From Bacteroidota bacterium (GTDB taxonomy: Bacteria; Bacteroidota; Bacteroidia; Flavobacteriales; Weeksellaceae): a stretch of DNA of 64,000 bases. The position numbers and the translations under genes were made by a program. Of this stretch, positions 7,868-16,453 are shown in pieces (positions within the stretch are counted from its first letter, which is position 1; each line of letters opens with the position of its first letter). The notes below the pieces were generated by a model. It worked only from the letters and a program-made list of their open reading frames with translations, did not search any database and was not told where the DNA came from. The stretch is from positions 1-64,000 of the forward strand of contig JAFAGO010000045.1 of the NCBI GenBank assembly GCA_023422635.1, read 5' to 3'.

Positions 7868-9172
7868 TCAATTTGTGGTTAAAGTATTCCCTTGATAAAA
7901 ATTGAGCAATTGTGTATACAACACGGCCATAAATTTAGTTTGAAGGTAGGTTTGCTCGTTGTTCAAATAATTGTTTCTGCTCACGGCAAGCTCAGTGGTG
8001 GTTAACCCTCCGAATTCATATTTTTTAGCAGAAAGATCATACGCCAATTTTGCATTATCTCTGGCCACTTTTGCCGCCTTTTGTTGAGCGAGATTTGCAG
8101 TTGCATTTTGCCAAGCGGTTTCAATATTGGAATACAACGTTTTTTCGGCTGCTATTTTATCCAACTTGTTTTGGTCAATATCAATTTGAGCCAATTTTTT
8201 ATCCGTGATATTTTGCTTTTTAGAGAAAATCGGAACATTCAACGAAACACCGAGCGACTTGTTAAAATTACTTTGCATTTGTTTAAAATATCCGTAATTC
8301 ATTGTGCTACTATACCCTGTATTCAATCCTGCATTTACCGAAACACTTGGGCGATAATCCGCCTTTACAAGCTCCAAATTTTTATATAATAAATCGTTTT
8401 GTGCATCGTAAATTTTCAAATCAGGAAGTTCTGCGATTGCTTGTGTATACACTTGCTGTTTATCGGGAACATTTTCCATTGCGTCAGAAAGCGCCACTTT
8501 TTCAATTTCAAAATTTACACTTGGATCAAGTTCCAATAATTGTTTCAGTTTTAAAACTTGTTGGTTATACAAATTTTCTGCGGCAACAACATTGTATTGA
8601 TTTTGTGCGTATTGCGTTTCAACATCTGCCAAATCGAGTTTTGCAATCGCTCCATTTTTATATTTAATTTGTGTAAATTTTAATTCTTGAGCAGAAGAAT
8701 TCACCGAGTTTTTTGCAATTTCAATTCCTTCGTTGTAGTATAAAGCTTGAAGATAAGCTTCTAAAACATTTAAAATAATATTATTTTCAGCTTGTTGTTG
8801 ATAGAGTTTGGATTGGTTTACAAGAATTTCGTTTTTCTCGATTTGCAGGTTTAATTTATTCCCTTGATATACTACAACACTACTATTAATCCCAAAACTA
8901 TTGGAAAAAAGCGTTTGATTAACGAAGTTACTTGTAATAGGGTCGATACTAGAACCATTGGTTAAACCTAATGATGCAGTTCCGTTTACACTGGGAAGTT
9001 TATTATTCTTCTGTTGTTCCAAATTCACTTCAGCGGTGGTTTTATCCAACGCCGATTTTTTCACCGTAATATTATTTTCAACTGCATAATTAAGGCAATC
9101 TTTTAAGCTCCACACATTTTGTGCGGGGATCAAAATTCCTAAAAATAGCGCAATTATGATATATGGTTTCAT
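7868..9172 (-). CDS. TolC-family outer-membrane efflux protein
   Basis: A 434-residue outer-membrane factor. The ATG at 9172 is chosen because it gives a signal peptide (MKPYIIIALFLGILIPAQ). A longer frame to 9223 has no sensible leader. The mature protein begins with WSLKDCLNYAVENN, the usual TolC opening, and has two similar halves of long helices with the repeated pattern of Asn/Gln/Ala and NGAIAKLDLADVETQY / FGGLTTTELAVSRNNY, the hallmark OEP repeats. It is the first gene of the efflux operon and supplies the channel for the MacA/ABC parts downstream. The second MacAB-like set at 52.8-57.3 kb has no TolC of its own, so this channel could serve both (inference). Confidence 0.93.
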   Translation of the reverse strand: MKPYIIIALFLGILIPAQNVWSLKDCLNYAVENNITVKKSALDKTTAEVNLEQQKNNKLPSVNGTASLGLTNGSSIDPITSNFVNQTLFSNSFGINSSVVVYQGNKLNLQIEKNEILVNQSKLYQQQAENNIILNVLEAYLQALYYNEGIEIAKNSVNSSAQELKFTQIKYKNGAIAKLDLADVETQYAQNQYNVVAAENLYNQQVLKLKQLLELDPSVNFEIEKVALSDAMENVPDKQQVYTQAIAELPDLKIYDAQNDLLYKNLELVKADYRPSVSVNAGLNTGYSSTMNYGYFKQMQSNFNKSLGVSLNVPIFSKKQNITDKKLAQIDIDQNKLDKIAAEKTLYSNIETAWQNATANLAQQKAAKVARDNAKLAYDLSAKKYEFGGLTTTELAVSRNNYLNNEQTYLQTKFMAVLYTQLLNFYQGNTLTTN

Positions 9173-9502
9173 TGGGTTTATGTTTGAAGTTATACATAAA
9201 GTATTGACTCTTTCACAACGCAAATTTGGTACTTACTCTATTGAAAATCAAACCTTTTAGAAGAAGCTAAAAAATGTATCGACAAACACGCCATTTTTCT
9301 CGATAAAGAAGACAGATAGAATTCTTTCTTTTAAGAAAAAGAGCACGAATTATCTTCTATTTTTGAATTTTAAACTCTTTTTATTTTTCGAAAAGATGTG
9401 AATCTTAAGGGAACAGAATTTCTAAACCCCACCGAAATATAATGTAGTACACTTTTGAATGTTGCAATTTTTATTATTTTTACCAAACGAAAAAACAATA
9501 CG
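9173..9502. other. 330-bp divergent intergenic region
   Basis: Between the leftward TolC gene and the rightward GAF gene. No coding potential is evident. It holds a TATTTTTG -7-like word at 9358-9365 (plus strand) and an imperfect palindrome around 9324-9342. Promoters for both flanking genes must lie here, but I cannot place them with confidence. Confidence 0.4.
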
Positions 9503-9952
9503 ATGTCCGAATTAAAAAAGCGATTGCTTTCTATAATTGAAAGTCCGAAACACAATACTGATGAAATTCTTCAGAAAATTTGCCATCTTTTGGATCAGGA
9601 AAAAACGTATTTTAATTGGACGGGTTTTTATTTCAAAAATGGAGATCAACAAGAATTGATTTTAGGTCCGTACGTTGGTGCAGAAACCGATCACACCGTG
9701 ATTCCTTTCGGAAAGGGAATTTGTGGACAAGTGGCCGTTTCAAATGAAACATTTGTTGTGCCAGATGTACATGAACAAAACAATTACCTAAGTTGCTCGA
9801 TTGATACGAAAGCGGAAATTGTTGTTCCGATTATTAAAGATGGCGAAAATATTGGGCAAATCGACATCGATTCTCACTCTTTAAATCCTTTTACCAACGA
9901 AGATCGAGAAATGTTGGAATGGTTATGTGCAGAAATCGCTAAGATTTTGTAA
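9503..9952 (+). CDS. GAF-domain protein, free Met-(R)-sulfoxide reductase-like
   Basis: A 149-residue single GAF domain. The ATG at 9503 is chosen over an upstream in-frame ATG at 9455 because family members begin close to this point. The core motif GKGICGQVA, then VVPDVHEQNNYLSC, and IVVPI and IGQIDIDS match fRMsr (MsrC/YebR). From family knowledge, E. coli fRMsr uses Cys84, Cys94 and Cys118. The equivalents of Cys94 and Cys118 are present (Cys74 and Cys98), but the Cys84 position appears to be His64 (TDHTVIP). Free methionine sulfoxide reduction is therefore likely but with altered resolving chemistry. It is cytoplasmic. The 3' end overlaps the convergent gene by 14 bp. Confidence 0.82.
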   Translation: MSELKKRLLSIIESPKHNTDEILQKICHLLDQEKTYFNWTGFYFKNGDQQELILGPYVGAETDHTVIPFGKGICGQVAVSNETFVVPDVHEQNNYLSCSIDTKAEIVVPIIKDGENIGQIDIDSHSLNPFTNEDREMLEWLCAEIAKIL

Positions 9953-10670
9953 GCGCATTCAGAAGCGTTTCGAAGTACGTGTTGCACTTTGCAAGGTGAG
10001 TTCCAAACCACGAAAATGCTTCACCATCAACGATGAGAATTTTCTTTTCAGGAAAAATTTGCTGGAATTCTTCAATATGTTTTTCCTTGAACGGAAAAGG
10101 TTCAGAGGAAAGCATAATCACTTCTGCATCAGTTAAATCTTGAAGCGAAATTTCTGGATAACGTTTTTTATCTTTGAAAACATTTTCAAAACCCAATTCC
10201 GTAAGTACGTGATGGATAAAGGTATCCGACCCCACACTCATATACGGTTTTTGCCAGATTAAATAAGCAGTTTTTAGACTTTTTATTTTTTTTTGCGCGT
10301 GTAAAACTTCGTAAATAAGAAGGTTAAAAAGTTGTGCTTTCTCCTGCCTTCCAATACAATTACCGAGCTGCTTTAGGAAATAATAATTATCTTCAATTGT
10401 TTCAATTTGTGTGACCCAAACTTTACAAAAGGTTTGTAACTCTTCAATTTGTTCCTTTACATTTTCTTCTTTGTTTGCGATAACCAAGTCGGGATTTAAA
10501 ATTTTTATCTTCTCGATATTTATATTTTTTGTACCACCAACAACTTCAACTTCGGGAATTTTATCTTCAGGATGAATACAGAATTTTGTACGACCAACAA
10601 TCGCTTTCGTCGTTAATCCAAGATCGAACAACGTTTCGGTAATCGAAGGAACCAAGGAAATAATCCGCAT
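9939..10670 (-). CDS. BtuF-like substrate-binding protein without signal peptide
   Basis: A 243-residue protein of the helical-backbone metal-receptor (BtuF/FepB) superfamily, starting at once with the fold's first strand (MRIISLVPSITETLFDLG), then VGRTKFCIHP, LNPDLVIANKEEN and the C-terminal VDGEAFSWFGTHL. Usual family members bind cobalamin or iron chelates in the periplasm, but no signal peptide or lipobox is present here and no ATG upstream would add one. The product is therefore likely cytoplasmic or a degenerate relative. No BtuC/BtuD genes are adjacent. It overlaps the GAF gene tail-to-tail by 14 bp. Confidence 0.85.
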   Translation of the reverse strand: MRIISLVPSITETLFDLGLTTKAIVGRTKFCIHPEDKIPEVEVVGGTKNINIEKIKILNPDLVIANKEENVKEQIEELQTFCKVWVTQIETIEDNYYFLKQLGNCIGRQEKAQLFNLLIYEVLHAQKKIKSLKTAYLIWQKPYMSVGSDTFIHHVLTELGFENVFKDKKRYPEISLQDLTDAEVIMLSSEPFPFKEKHIEEFQQIFPEKKILIVDGEAFSWFGTHLAKCNTYFETLLNALTKS

Positions 10671-10727
10671 TTTTGAAAATTTAAGAAAGAGATTCCTTCA
10701 AATATAAAAAATTCAGAATGAACAACG

Positions 10728-11651
10728 CTATTGTTGTTGTTGTTGTTGTTGTTGTTGTTCGTAATACTTTTTAGGAATATTTGCAGGAACAAGCAATCGC
10801 TCCTGCTGCATTACAACATCGTTGGTATCCTCAATTACTTGTCCATCTTCATAACCAACACTTACATAAATACTTAAACTCTGATTGGCAATTCCCTTAA
10901 AAGTTCCTTTAATCGGCGAACAATCATTAAAATTTCGCCCAACCGACAGTTTAATATGAGTATCTTTCACCCACATATTATTGGTAGGATCAATCCCGCA
11001 CCAACCTTCATCGTCTGTCCAAACCTCAACCCAAGCGTGCGTTGCGCCTTGGCCGCGCATTCCGTTTTTGTTCGGACAAAGGTATCCGCTAACATAGCGA
11101 CATGTTATACCTAAAGTTCGTAGCATTTGAATAAGTACATGTGCTAAATCCTGACACACTCCGCCACCGATTTTCAAAATTTCGTCTAATGTCGTATACG
11201 CATCCGTAATACCTTTAGAATATTTAAAATGGGTATATACATATTCATTACACCACTGAATTAGTGTTTTAGGATTGGAAGAAATGGGCGCATTTGAAAT
11301 AATCTCTAAAATTAAATTCTGCGATTGAATATGTTCCGGAAGCGTATAATCAATTTTAAGAATTTCGGGAAGTGGTTTCATAAGTTTACGAATAGGCGCG
11401 TCTTTGTGCACTTTTATGCGACTGTCGATTTTGATGCTTTCATGGGGTTCCGTAAGCGTAAAAACACCAACGCGATTCCCCCAATAATCGATGTAGAAAT
11501 TAATGAGCGGGTCGTGCGTAATTATTACTTCTTGCGAAATTACATTCTGACTATCACTTTGAAAAGGATAAATCTTAATTAAATTAGTGCTGTCGATTAC
11601 AGGCGCATCATATTTATATTCGGTAATATGTTGAATGGTGTAGGTTGGCAT
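10728..11651 (-). CDS. Transglutaminase-like protein with poly-Gln tail
   Basis: A 307-residue protein with an N-terminal bacterial transglutaminase-like domain (residues 1-90 approximately) and a papain-like transglutaminase core. The catalytic triad is visible: Cys166 in GGGVCQDLAH, His205 in GATHAWVEV and Asp221 in GIDPTNN. These enzymes usually act as peptidases or amidases on peptide bonds. The last ten residues are Glu followed by nine Gln encoded by pure CAA, ended by TAG. It is the last gene of a three-gene leftward set with the alpha-E protein (9 bp away) and the circularly permuted ATP-grasp, a recurring association thought to make and process a peptide, function unsolved. Confidence 0.92.
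   Translation of the reverse strand: MPTYTIQHITEYKYDAPVIDSTNLIKIYPFQSDSQNVISQEVIITHDPLINFYIDYWGNRVGVFTLTEPHESIKIDSRIKVHKDAPIRKLMKPLPEILKIDYTLPEHIQSQNLILEIISNAPISSNPKTLIQWCNEYVYTHFKYSKGITDAYTTLDEILKIGGGVCQDLAHVLIQMLRTLGITCRYVSGYLCPNKNGMRGQGATHAWVEVWTDDEGWCGIDPTNNMWVKDTHIKLSVGRNFNDCSPIKGTFKGIANQSLSIYVSVGYEDGQVIEDTNDVVMQQERLLVPANIPKKYYEQQQQQQQQQ
10731..10757 (-). repeat. (CAA)9 microsatellite at the end of the transglutaminase gene
   Basis: Nine perfect CAA codons immediately before the TAG stop. Slippage in units of three would change the length of the Gln tail without shifting the frame. Confidence 0.95.
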
Positions 11652-11660
11652 AATTTCGTT

Positions 11661-12602
11661 TTAATAGTAAGAGAAAAAGATTTGCCCGATTGTTTGGTTT
11701 AAGTTAAAAAGGTTGCGTTTTGCATCTTGAAAAAAATGAAGCACGCCATCGTCAACCAACTGATCCAAATCCGAATAATTGATTTTTGCACTCATCATCC
11801 CGATTTCTTTAGTAACTTTATTGTTATTGGGATTCGGGTTTTCTTGAATTATTTTTGTTAAATAATTTCGTATTCGATCTACGGAATAACTGATACTTCG
11901 TGTAAATTGCTTATTGTACACAATCATATCCAACACGTGTCGACTGTTATCGCCCGATCGATAGTCTTTAATATACAATTCAAAACCGCTTAAACAAAGG
12001 AGAAAATTTTTCCAGAATAAAATATTGTTTGCTTCTTCGGAAAAAACAATCGGGTTTTTATATTTTTCTTCCGAAATACCCAAAACCAAAACTGTTCGTT
12101 CGCAAAATTTCCCTAAGTTCATAAAATTCCAGCCTTCGCCGCGATGGTTGGTTCCATCAACAACGCCTGAATATTTTAAATTTTCATCAAAAAGATCGAA
12201 AAGAAAATTCAATTGCTCTTCTTTCACAATTATTTTTTCCACATCAACTTTTAGAAGTTTATGGTATTTTTTATTGATGGATTCCCAAACTTCTTTCGAA
12301 ATATGTTCTTGAACGCCACGTGCATTTTCTCTTGCTTTGGTAATAAGTTCCTTTAAAGAATTTTGTTCATCGCCAACAACCAACTTTTGAAAAACTTGGT
12401 TTGCTGCTTGTTGATCATCACAAAAATGATTTTGATTTGTGAAAAACATTTTCGCTAGTATTTCCCATTCAAAATTATTCACCGAACTTGGATGATAATC
12501 TGAGGTAGAAGAAAAGCCCACCAAAAGCACTTTCGTTATAAAATCAATTCGTTCCATATATCTGGACATCCAGAATAAATTATCGGCAGTTCTTGCTAAC
12601 AT
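11661..12602 (-). CDS. Alpha-E domain protein
   Basis: A 313-residue all-helical protein of the alpha-E family, recognisable from the opening MLARTADNLFWMSRYMERID and from internal LGKFCERTVLVLGI and the FxxxISYSVDRIRN pattern. The family has no known enzymatic activity of its own and is found almost always next to circularly permuted ATP-grasp ligases and transglutaminase-like peptidases, as here on both sides. A role as a partner or scaffold of the ligase is inferred by others from gene association. It is soluble. It starts with ATG 55 bp after the ATP-grasp stop and ends 9 bp before the transglutaminase gene, so the three are probably one transcript. Confidence 0.9.
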   Translation of the reverse strand: MLARTADNLFWMSRYMERIDFITKVLLVGFSSTSDYHPSSVNNFEWEILAKMFFTNQNHFCDDQQAANQVFQKLVVGDEQNSLKELITKARENARGVQEHISKEVWESINKKYHKLLKVDVEKIIVKEEQLNFLFDLFDENLKYSGVVDGTNHRGEGWNFMNLGKFCERTVLVLGISEEKYKNPIVFSEEANNILFWKNFLLCLSGFELYIKDYRSGDNSRHVLDMIVYNKQFTRSISYSVDRIRNYLTKIIQENPNPNNNKVTKEIGMMSAKINYSDLDQLVDDGVLHFFQDAKRNLFNLNQTIGQIFFSYY

Positions 12603-12657
12603 TGAATTTGGTTTGAGTTAGGAAAATCGTATTGTAAAAAATTAAAGAGCAAATGCA

Positions 12658-14100
12658 TTAATCGTTAATCACCCAAGTATCTTTGCTTCCACCACCTTGG
12701 GAAGAATTGACAACTTTGCTCCCGTGGGTAAGCGCAACTCGAGTTAAACCACCAGGAACAATATCGATTCCTGTAGGGCCGTAAAGGGCAAATGGTCGTA
12801 AATCCACATGTCGCGGCTGAAGTTTTTCATCGATAAAACACGGTGCCGAACTTAAAGAAATAATGGGTTGAGAAATATATGATCGAGGATCTTCCTTCAT
12901 GGCTTTAATGGTTTCGGCAATTTCTTGATCGCTGGCTTTATCACCCATTACCAATCCATAACCACCACTTTCATTGGTTTTTTTCACCACCATTTTATGA
13001 AAATTTTGAATGGTATATTCCATTTCATCGCGATTTTCCATTCGATAGGTAGGAATGTTTTTCAAGATCGGTTCTTCATTGAGATAATAGGTAATCATAT
13101 CGGGAACATACACATAAACCGCTTTATCATCAGCAACTCCATTTCCTACCGCATTTACGATACTTACATTGCCTTTTCGGTAAACACTCATTAAACCAGC
13201 AACGCCTAACGTGCTGTCTGCACGAAACGCGAGTGGATCAAGAAATTCATCATCTACCCTTCTATAAATTACATCAACTTGCTCTAGTCCGCGTGTTGTT
13301 TTCATGAAAACTTTATGTTGATCTACCACTAAATCGCGACCTTCCACCATTTCAATTCCCATATATTTAGCGAGGAATGCATGTTCAAAATAGGCAGAAT
13401 TGTAAATTCCAGGAGTAAGCAGAACGACTTTGGGATTACTTTTATATTTTGGAGCAGAATTCACCAACACTTTATGCAGTAAATTGGGATAATCTGAAAT
13501 TGTGCGAACATTGCATTTGGAGATAAAATCAGGAAAAATTCTTTTGGTAATTTCGCGATTTTCCAACATATAACTCACGCCACTTGGCGTACGCAAATTG
13601 TCTTCTAACACATAAAACTGCCCATCGGAATCCCGAATTAAATCGACCCCAGAAATATGCGTATAAATATCATTGGCCACTTTAATATCGAAAACCTCAC
13701 GGTTAAAATAAGGGCAAGTTGCAATTAGGGCTGCGGGAATAATTCCATCTTTAATAATATTTTGCGCACTATAAATATCTTTCAAGAAAAGATTTAGCGC
13801 GCGCAATCGTTGTTTGATTCCCTGTTCTACATGATTCCATTCGGAAGAAGTAATTATTCTCGGAATTATATCGAATGGGAATATGCGTTCAATTCCTTCC
13901 TTTTCGCTATACACGGTAAAGGTAATTCCACGGTTAAGAAAAAGATCATTGGCAATATGCTCCTTCTCGCAAAAAGATTGTGGTGTAAACCTTTTTAAAT
14001 ATTCCTGCAATTGACTGTACTGAATGCGGATTGTATCCGAACCTTTCATTTCGTCAAAAACCACAGCATCTGTTCCATAAAATTCACTCCAATGCTTCAT
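12658..14100 (-). CDS. Circularly permuted type 2 ATP-grasp protein
   Basis: A 480-residue ATP-grasp enzyme of the circularly permuted branch. The ATG at 14100 (MKHWSEFYG) is preferred to a TTG seven codons upstream. Recognisable stretches are FDIIPRIITSSEW, IKQRLRALNLFLKDIY, GVDLIRDSDGQFYVLEDNLRTPSGVSYMLENR (metal/ATP-binding Glu and Asn), DVIYRRVDD, the family hallmark NAVGNGVADDKAVY, and VVKKTNESGGYGLVMG. It is expected to form a carboxylate-amine bond, probably amide bonds on a peptide, using ATP. It leads an operon with the alpha-E and transglutaminase genes. The 3' end (SQGGGSKDTWVIND) is typical. The peptide substrate is unknown. Confidence 0.92.
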   Translation of the reverse strand: MKHWSEFYGTDAVVFDEMKGSDTIRIQYSQLQEYLKRFTPQSFCEKEHIANDLFLNRGITFTVYSEKEGIERIFPFDIIPRIITSSEWNHVEQGIKQRLRALNLFLKDIYSAQNIIKDGIIPAALIATCPYFNREVFDIKVANDIYTHISGVDLIRDSDGQFYVLEDNLRTPSGVSYMLENREITKRIFPDFISKCNVRTISDYPNLLHKVLVNSAPKYKSNPKVVLLTPGIYNSAYFEHAFLAKYMGIEMVEGRDLVVDQHKVFMKTTRGLEQVDVIYRRVDDEFLDPLAFRADSTLGVAGLMSVYRKGNVSIVNAVGNGVADDKAVYVYVPDMITYYLNEEPILKNIPTYRMENRDEMEYTIQNFHKMVVKKTNESGGYGLVMGDKASDQEIAETIKAMKEDPRSYISQPIISLSSAPCFIDEKLQPRHVDLRPFALYGPTGIDIVPGGLTRVALTHGSKVVNSSQGGGSKDTWVIND

Positions 14101-14155
14101 CCCTACTATTTTTTTATACAATAATAGAAATTTTTATTAAAAAAAATAATAACAA

Positions 14156-14173
14156 CCCCAATAATTTAGGGGG
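14156..14173 (-). other. C4/G4 hairpin before the ATP-grasp operon
   Basis: CCCC and GGGG(G) pair around AATAATTTA, and on the minus strand this is followed by a T-rich stretch, so it could act as a weak terminator or attenuator 55 bp before the ATP-grasp ATG. It lies downstream of a separate, better mgtE terminator. Confidence 0.35.
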
Positions 14174-14240
14174 TAAATTTAATTTTATTCAAATTAGAAT
14201 ATTGATCCCATAAAAACACATAGGCGAGTTAAGGCAACAG

Positions 14241-14274
14241 AAAAAAAATCCTTTATTCAAAGAAAAATAAAGGG
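14241..14274 (-). terminator. Terminator of mgtE
   Basis: On the minus strand CCTTTAT and ATAAAGG pair around a 10-nt loop and are followed by a run of T. It is placed 30 bp past the mgtE stop. Confidence 0.7.
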
Positions 14275-14303
14275 AAAGAAAATCAAAAAAAGTTTTAGTA
14301 ACT

Positions 14304-15626
14304 CTACAGTAATTTGCCCGTTAGCAGAAGTCCAGCAACTGTAAAATAAATAATGAGTCCTGTAACATCAACCAAAGTGGCAACAAATGGAGCTGATGAA
14401 GTTGCAGGATCTAAATTAAATTTTTTAAGAATAAAAGGAACCATTGATCCAGAAAGCGTACCCCAAAGTACAATCATTCCCAAAGAAACCGCAACACTAA
14501 AACCTACAAAAAGCCAATATGGACCATAATTAAACCAGCCCATTTCGTGCCACAGTAGAATTCGTAAAAATCCAAGAACTCCCAAAACAGCGCCTAAAAT
14601 AGCCCCTGTGAGAATTTCTTTTCGCATCACCAACCACCAATCTTTAGTGGTAATTTCTTGTAGGGCCATTGCACGAATAATCAAAGTAGCCGCTTGCGAA
14701 CCCGTATTTCCACCACTGGAAATAATTAAAGGAACAAAAAGTGTTAACACAACCGCTTTGGCAATTTCACTTTCGTAAATTCCCATTACAGAAGCAGTAA
14801 TCATCTGCATAAAAAATAGAATGATTAGCCAAAACCCTCTTTTCTTAATCATCTCGAACCAATTCGTTTGTAGATAGGGATCATCCAACGCTTCAACCCC
14901 ACCAAACTTTTGAATATCCTCGGTGTTTTGTTGTTCAATCTGATCTAAAATATCATCAATAGTAACAATGCCAACCAAAACGCCAGATTCCGTTACAATT
15001 GGCAATGCCGTTCTATCGTATTTTTCAAAATAAGAAACAGCATCTTCTTTGGTGGTTGTCGTTGTAATCGCAACAAAATGATTATCGCTAAACTCCGAAA
15101 CCAGAGCATCTTCTTCAGCAAGCAAAAGGGTTCCAATCGTAATATCGTCTATCAATCGATTTCGTTCATCCACTACATAAAGATGGTTCATGGTTTCCAC
15201 CTTTTTGCCCACTTTTTTAATCTGTTGCAAACATCTTTTCGCCGTCCATTCTTTACGAATTTGGATATAATAAGGCGTCATCAAACGTGCAATTGAATCC
15301 GAATGATAACCAAGAAGCTTTAAAGCAATTCGCCTTTCTTGCGGATTAAGTAGGTTGATGGAGTATTTAATTAATTCATCTGGAAAATCCTCAAAAAGCG
15401 CTGTTCTGTCATCTGGAGTCATCGCATTTAGAATCTCGGAGACCTCTTCACTTCCAATACTTCGAATGGTTTCTTCCTGAAAATCAGGATCAAGATGCGA
15501 GAAAACATCTGCTTTATATTCTTTGGGAACTTTTAGAAAAGCCAACAAACGCTCATCTGAACGCATTTCGCTCAGATGTTCAGCAATATCCGCGGCATTA
15601 AAAACCATTTCGTCGGCTGTACTCAT
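14304..15626 (-). CDS. mgtE: Magnesium transporter MgtE
   Basis: A 440-residue MgtE-type Mg2+ channel. Residues 1-125 are the superhelical N domain (acidic, ending in LLGYHSDSIARLMTP), followed by two CBS domains (about 130-250, LYVVDERNRLIDDITIG and ALPIVTESGVLVGIVTIDDIL) that sense Mg2+, then five membrane segments. Diagnostic motifs in the channel are PLIISSGGNTGSQAATLIIRA and DPATSSAPFVATLVDVTGL, the latter with the Mg2+-selectivity Asp. It is an inner-membrane homodimer. No Mg-sensing riboswitch was visible upstream. It is a stand-alone leftward gene with its own terminator. Confidence 0.95.
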   Translation of the reverse strand: MSTADEMVFNAADIAEHLSEMRSDERLLAFLKVPKEYKADVFSHLDPDFQEETIRSIGSEEVSEILNAMTPDDRTALFEDFPDELIKYSINLLNPQERRIALKLLGYHSDSIARLMTPYYIQIRKEWTAKRCLQQIKKVGKKVETMNHLYVVDERNRLIDDITIGTLLLAEEDALVSEFSDNHFVAITTTTTKEDAVSYFEKYDRTALPIVTESGVLVGIVTIDDILDQIEQQNTEDIQKFGGVEALDDPYLQTNWFEMIKKRGFWLIILFFMQMITASVMGIYESEIAKAVVLTLFVPLIISSGGNTGSQAATLIIRAMALQEITTKDWWLVMRKEILTGAILGAVLGVLGFLRILLWHEMGWFNYGPYWLFVGFSVAVSLGMIVLWGTLSGSMVPFILKKFNLDPATSSAPFVATLVDVTGLIIYFTVAGLLLTGKLL

Positions 15627-15708
15627 TTTCTATTTTTTCAGACACGCAAAATTACTTCATTTTTTGCAAAAAATGAAAAGCATCGCAATGCTGTTGGTTT
15701 AAATTAAA

Positions 15709-16278
15709 TTAAAAGTGACTGTTTTCGGATTGTCGTAATTTGCGAAGATTCTTCAACATTCGCTTCATCGCACCTCCAGTTCCAATTTTTACGGAATTTT
15801 CGGCAGAACCCAAAAGGCGCATATTCTTCTTATAAGTATCGTAATTGCTTTCTGTAAGCAAATCCCCTTTAGAATCATATAATTTCATGCTTACGACTAC
15901 TTGGTTCGAAAAAACATATTTACCCAAACCAACTTTAAAATATTTAACCTTTGGAACAATCGCAAAATCTGCATTATTATTTTTGCAATATTCCTGAATG
16001 GTTTGAGCATCAATACGATCAAATTCCATTGGCAAATCTGCGCGAATCATTGGGTTATTTTTTGCGGTGCTTATATTATCCGAAACCGCACTAAAAAATG
16101 CAAGATTGGTAGGTTCTTGAATTTCTTCCACTGGTGGAAAAACCTCTGGCGTAAAGTAAATGGTGCGTTTTTCCTTTATTTCAGAAGGGCGAATAGCATC
16201 ACTCTTTTGGGCATTCAAGCGTTGAACTCCTAATAATAACACTGCCACGGCACCTAAAAAAATAAAGGTTTTTTTCAT
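15709..16278 (-). CDS. Exported hypothetical protein, 189 aa
   Basis: I do not recognise the family. A clear Sec signal peptide (MKKTFIFLGAVAVLLLGVQRLNAQ) is followed by a soluble domain with a central alpha/beta look: ADLPMEFDRIDAQTIQEYCKNNNADFAIVPKVKYFKV then VVVSMKLYDSKG. The pattern of a helix, the ADFAIVPK strand and a final amphipathic basic helix resembles periplasmic proteins that compute a numeric state, but this is only impression. The C-terminus (MLKNLRKLRQ) is basic. It lies between mgtE and a divergent rpsO. A -7 box TATTTTTG is found 15 bp upstream of the ATG. Confidence 0.8.
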   Translation of the reverse strand: MKKTFIFLGAVAVLLLGVQRLNAQKSDAIRPSEIKEKRTIYFTPEVFPPVEEIQEPTNLAFFSAVSDNISTAKNNPMIRADLPMEFDRIDAQTIQEYCKNNNADFAIVPKVKYFKVGLGKYVFSNQVVVSMKLYDSKGDLLTESNYDTYKKNMRLLGSAENSVKIGTGGAMKRMLKNLRKLRQSENSHF

Positions 16279-16293
16279 TGTTTTTTCCTATAG

Positions 16294-16323
16294 CAAAAAT
16301 ACAGCCAATTCCTGAATTTCAGG
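16294..16323 (-). promoter_or_regulatory. -7 box and palindrome before the 189-aa exported protein
   Basis: The minus strand carries TATTTTTG at 16294-16301, a good -7 element. Next to it is the palindrome CCTGAATTTCAGG at 16311-16323, which could be an operator. No clear -33 TTTG. Confidence 0.4.
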
Positions 16324-16385
16324 TATATAATTTGGCGATTATTTACCATTTTTTCTATCATGGTTTATCGACCAATTCGATATTG

Positions 16386-16417
16386 TTTGGGAAATCCAGA
16401 AAATAGTTATACTTTTG
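16386..16417 (+). promoter_or_regulatory. rpsO promoter
   Basis: TTTG at 16386-16389, a 20-bp spacer, then TACTTTTG at 16410-16417. This is a full match to the Bacteroidetes housekeeping consensus (TTTG, 19-20 bp, TAnnTTTG). Transcription would start about 30 bp before the rpsO ATG. Confidence 0.75.
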
Positions 16418-16453
16418 CAGCTCGTTACATAATAATCATTAAATAATATTTGC

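Noticed and set aside
9455..9502. 16-codon N-terminal extension of the GAF gene
   Set aside because: It is Ile/Phe-rich and not part of the GAF fold; the ATG at 9503 fits family length.
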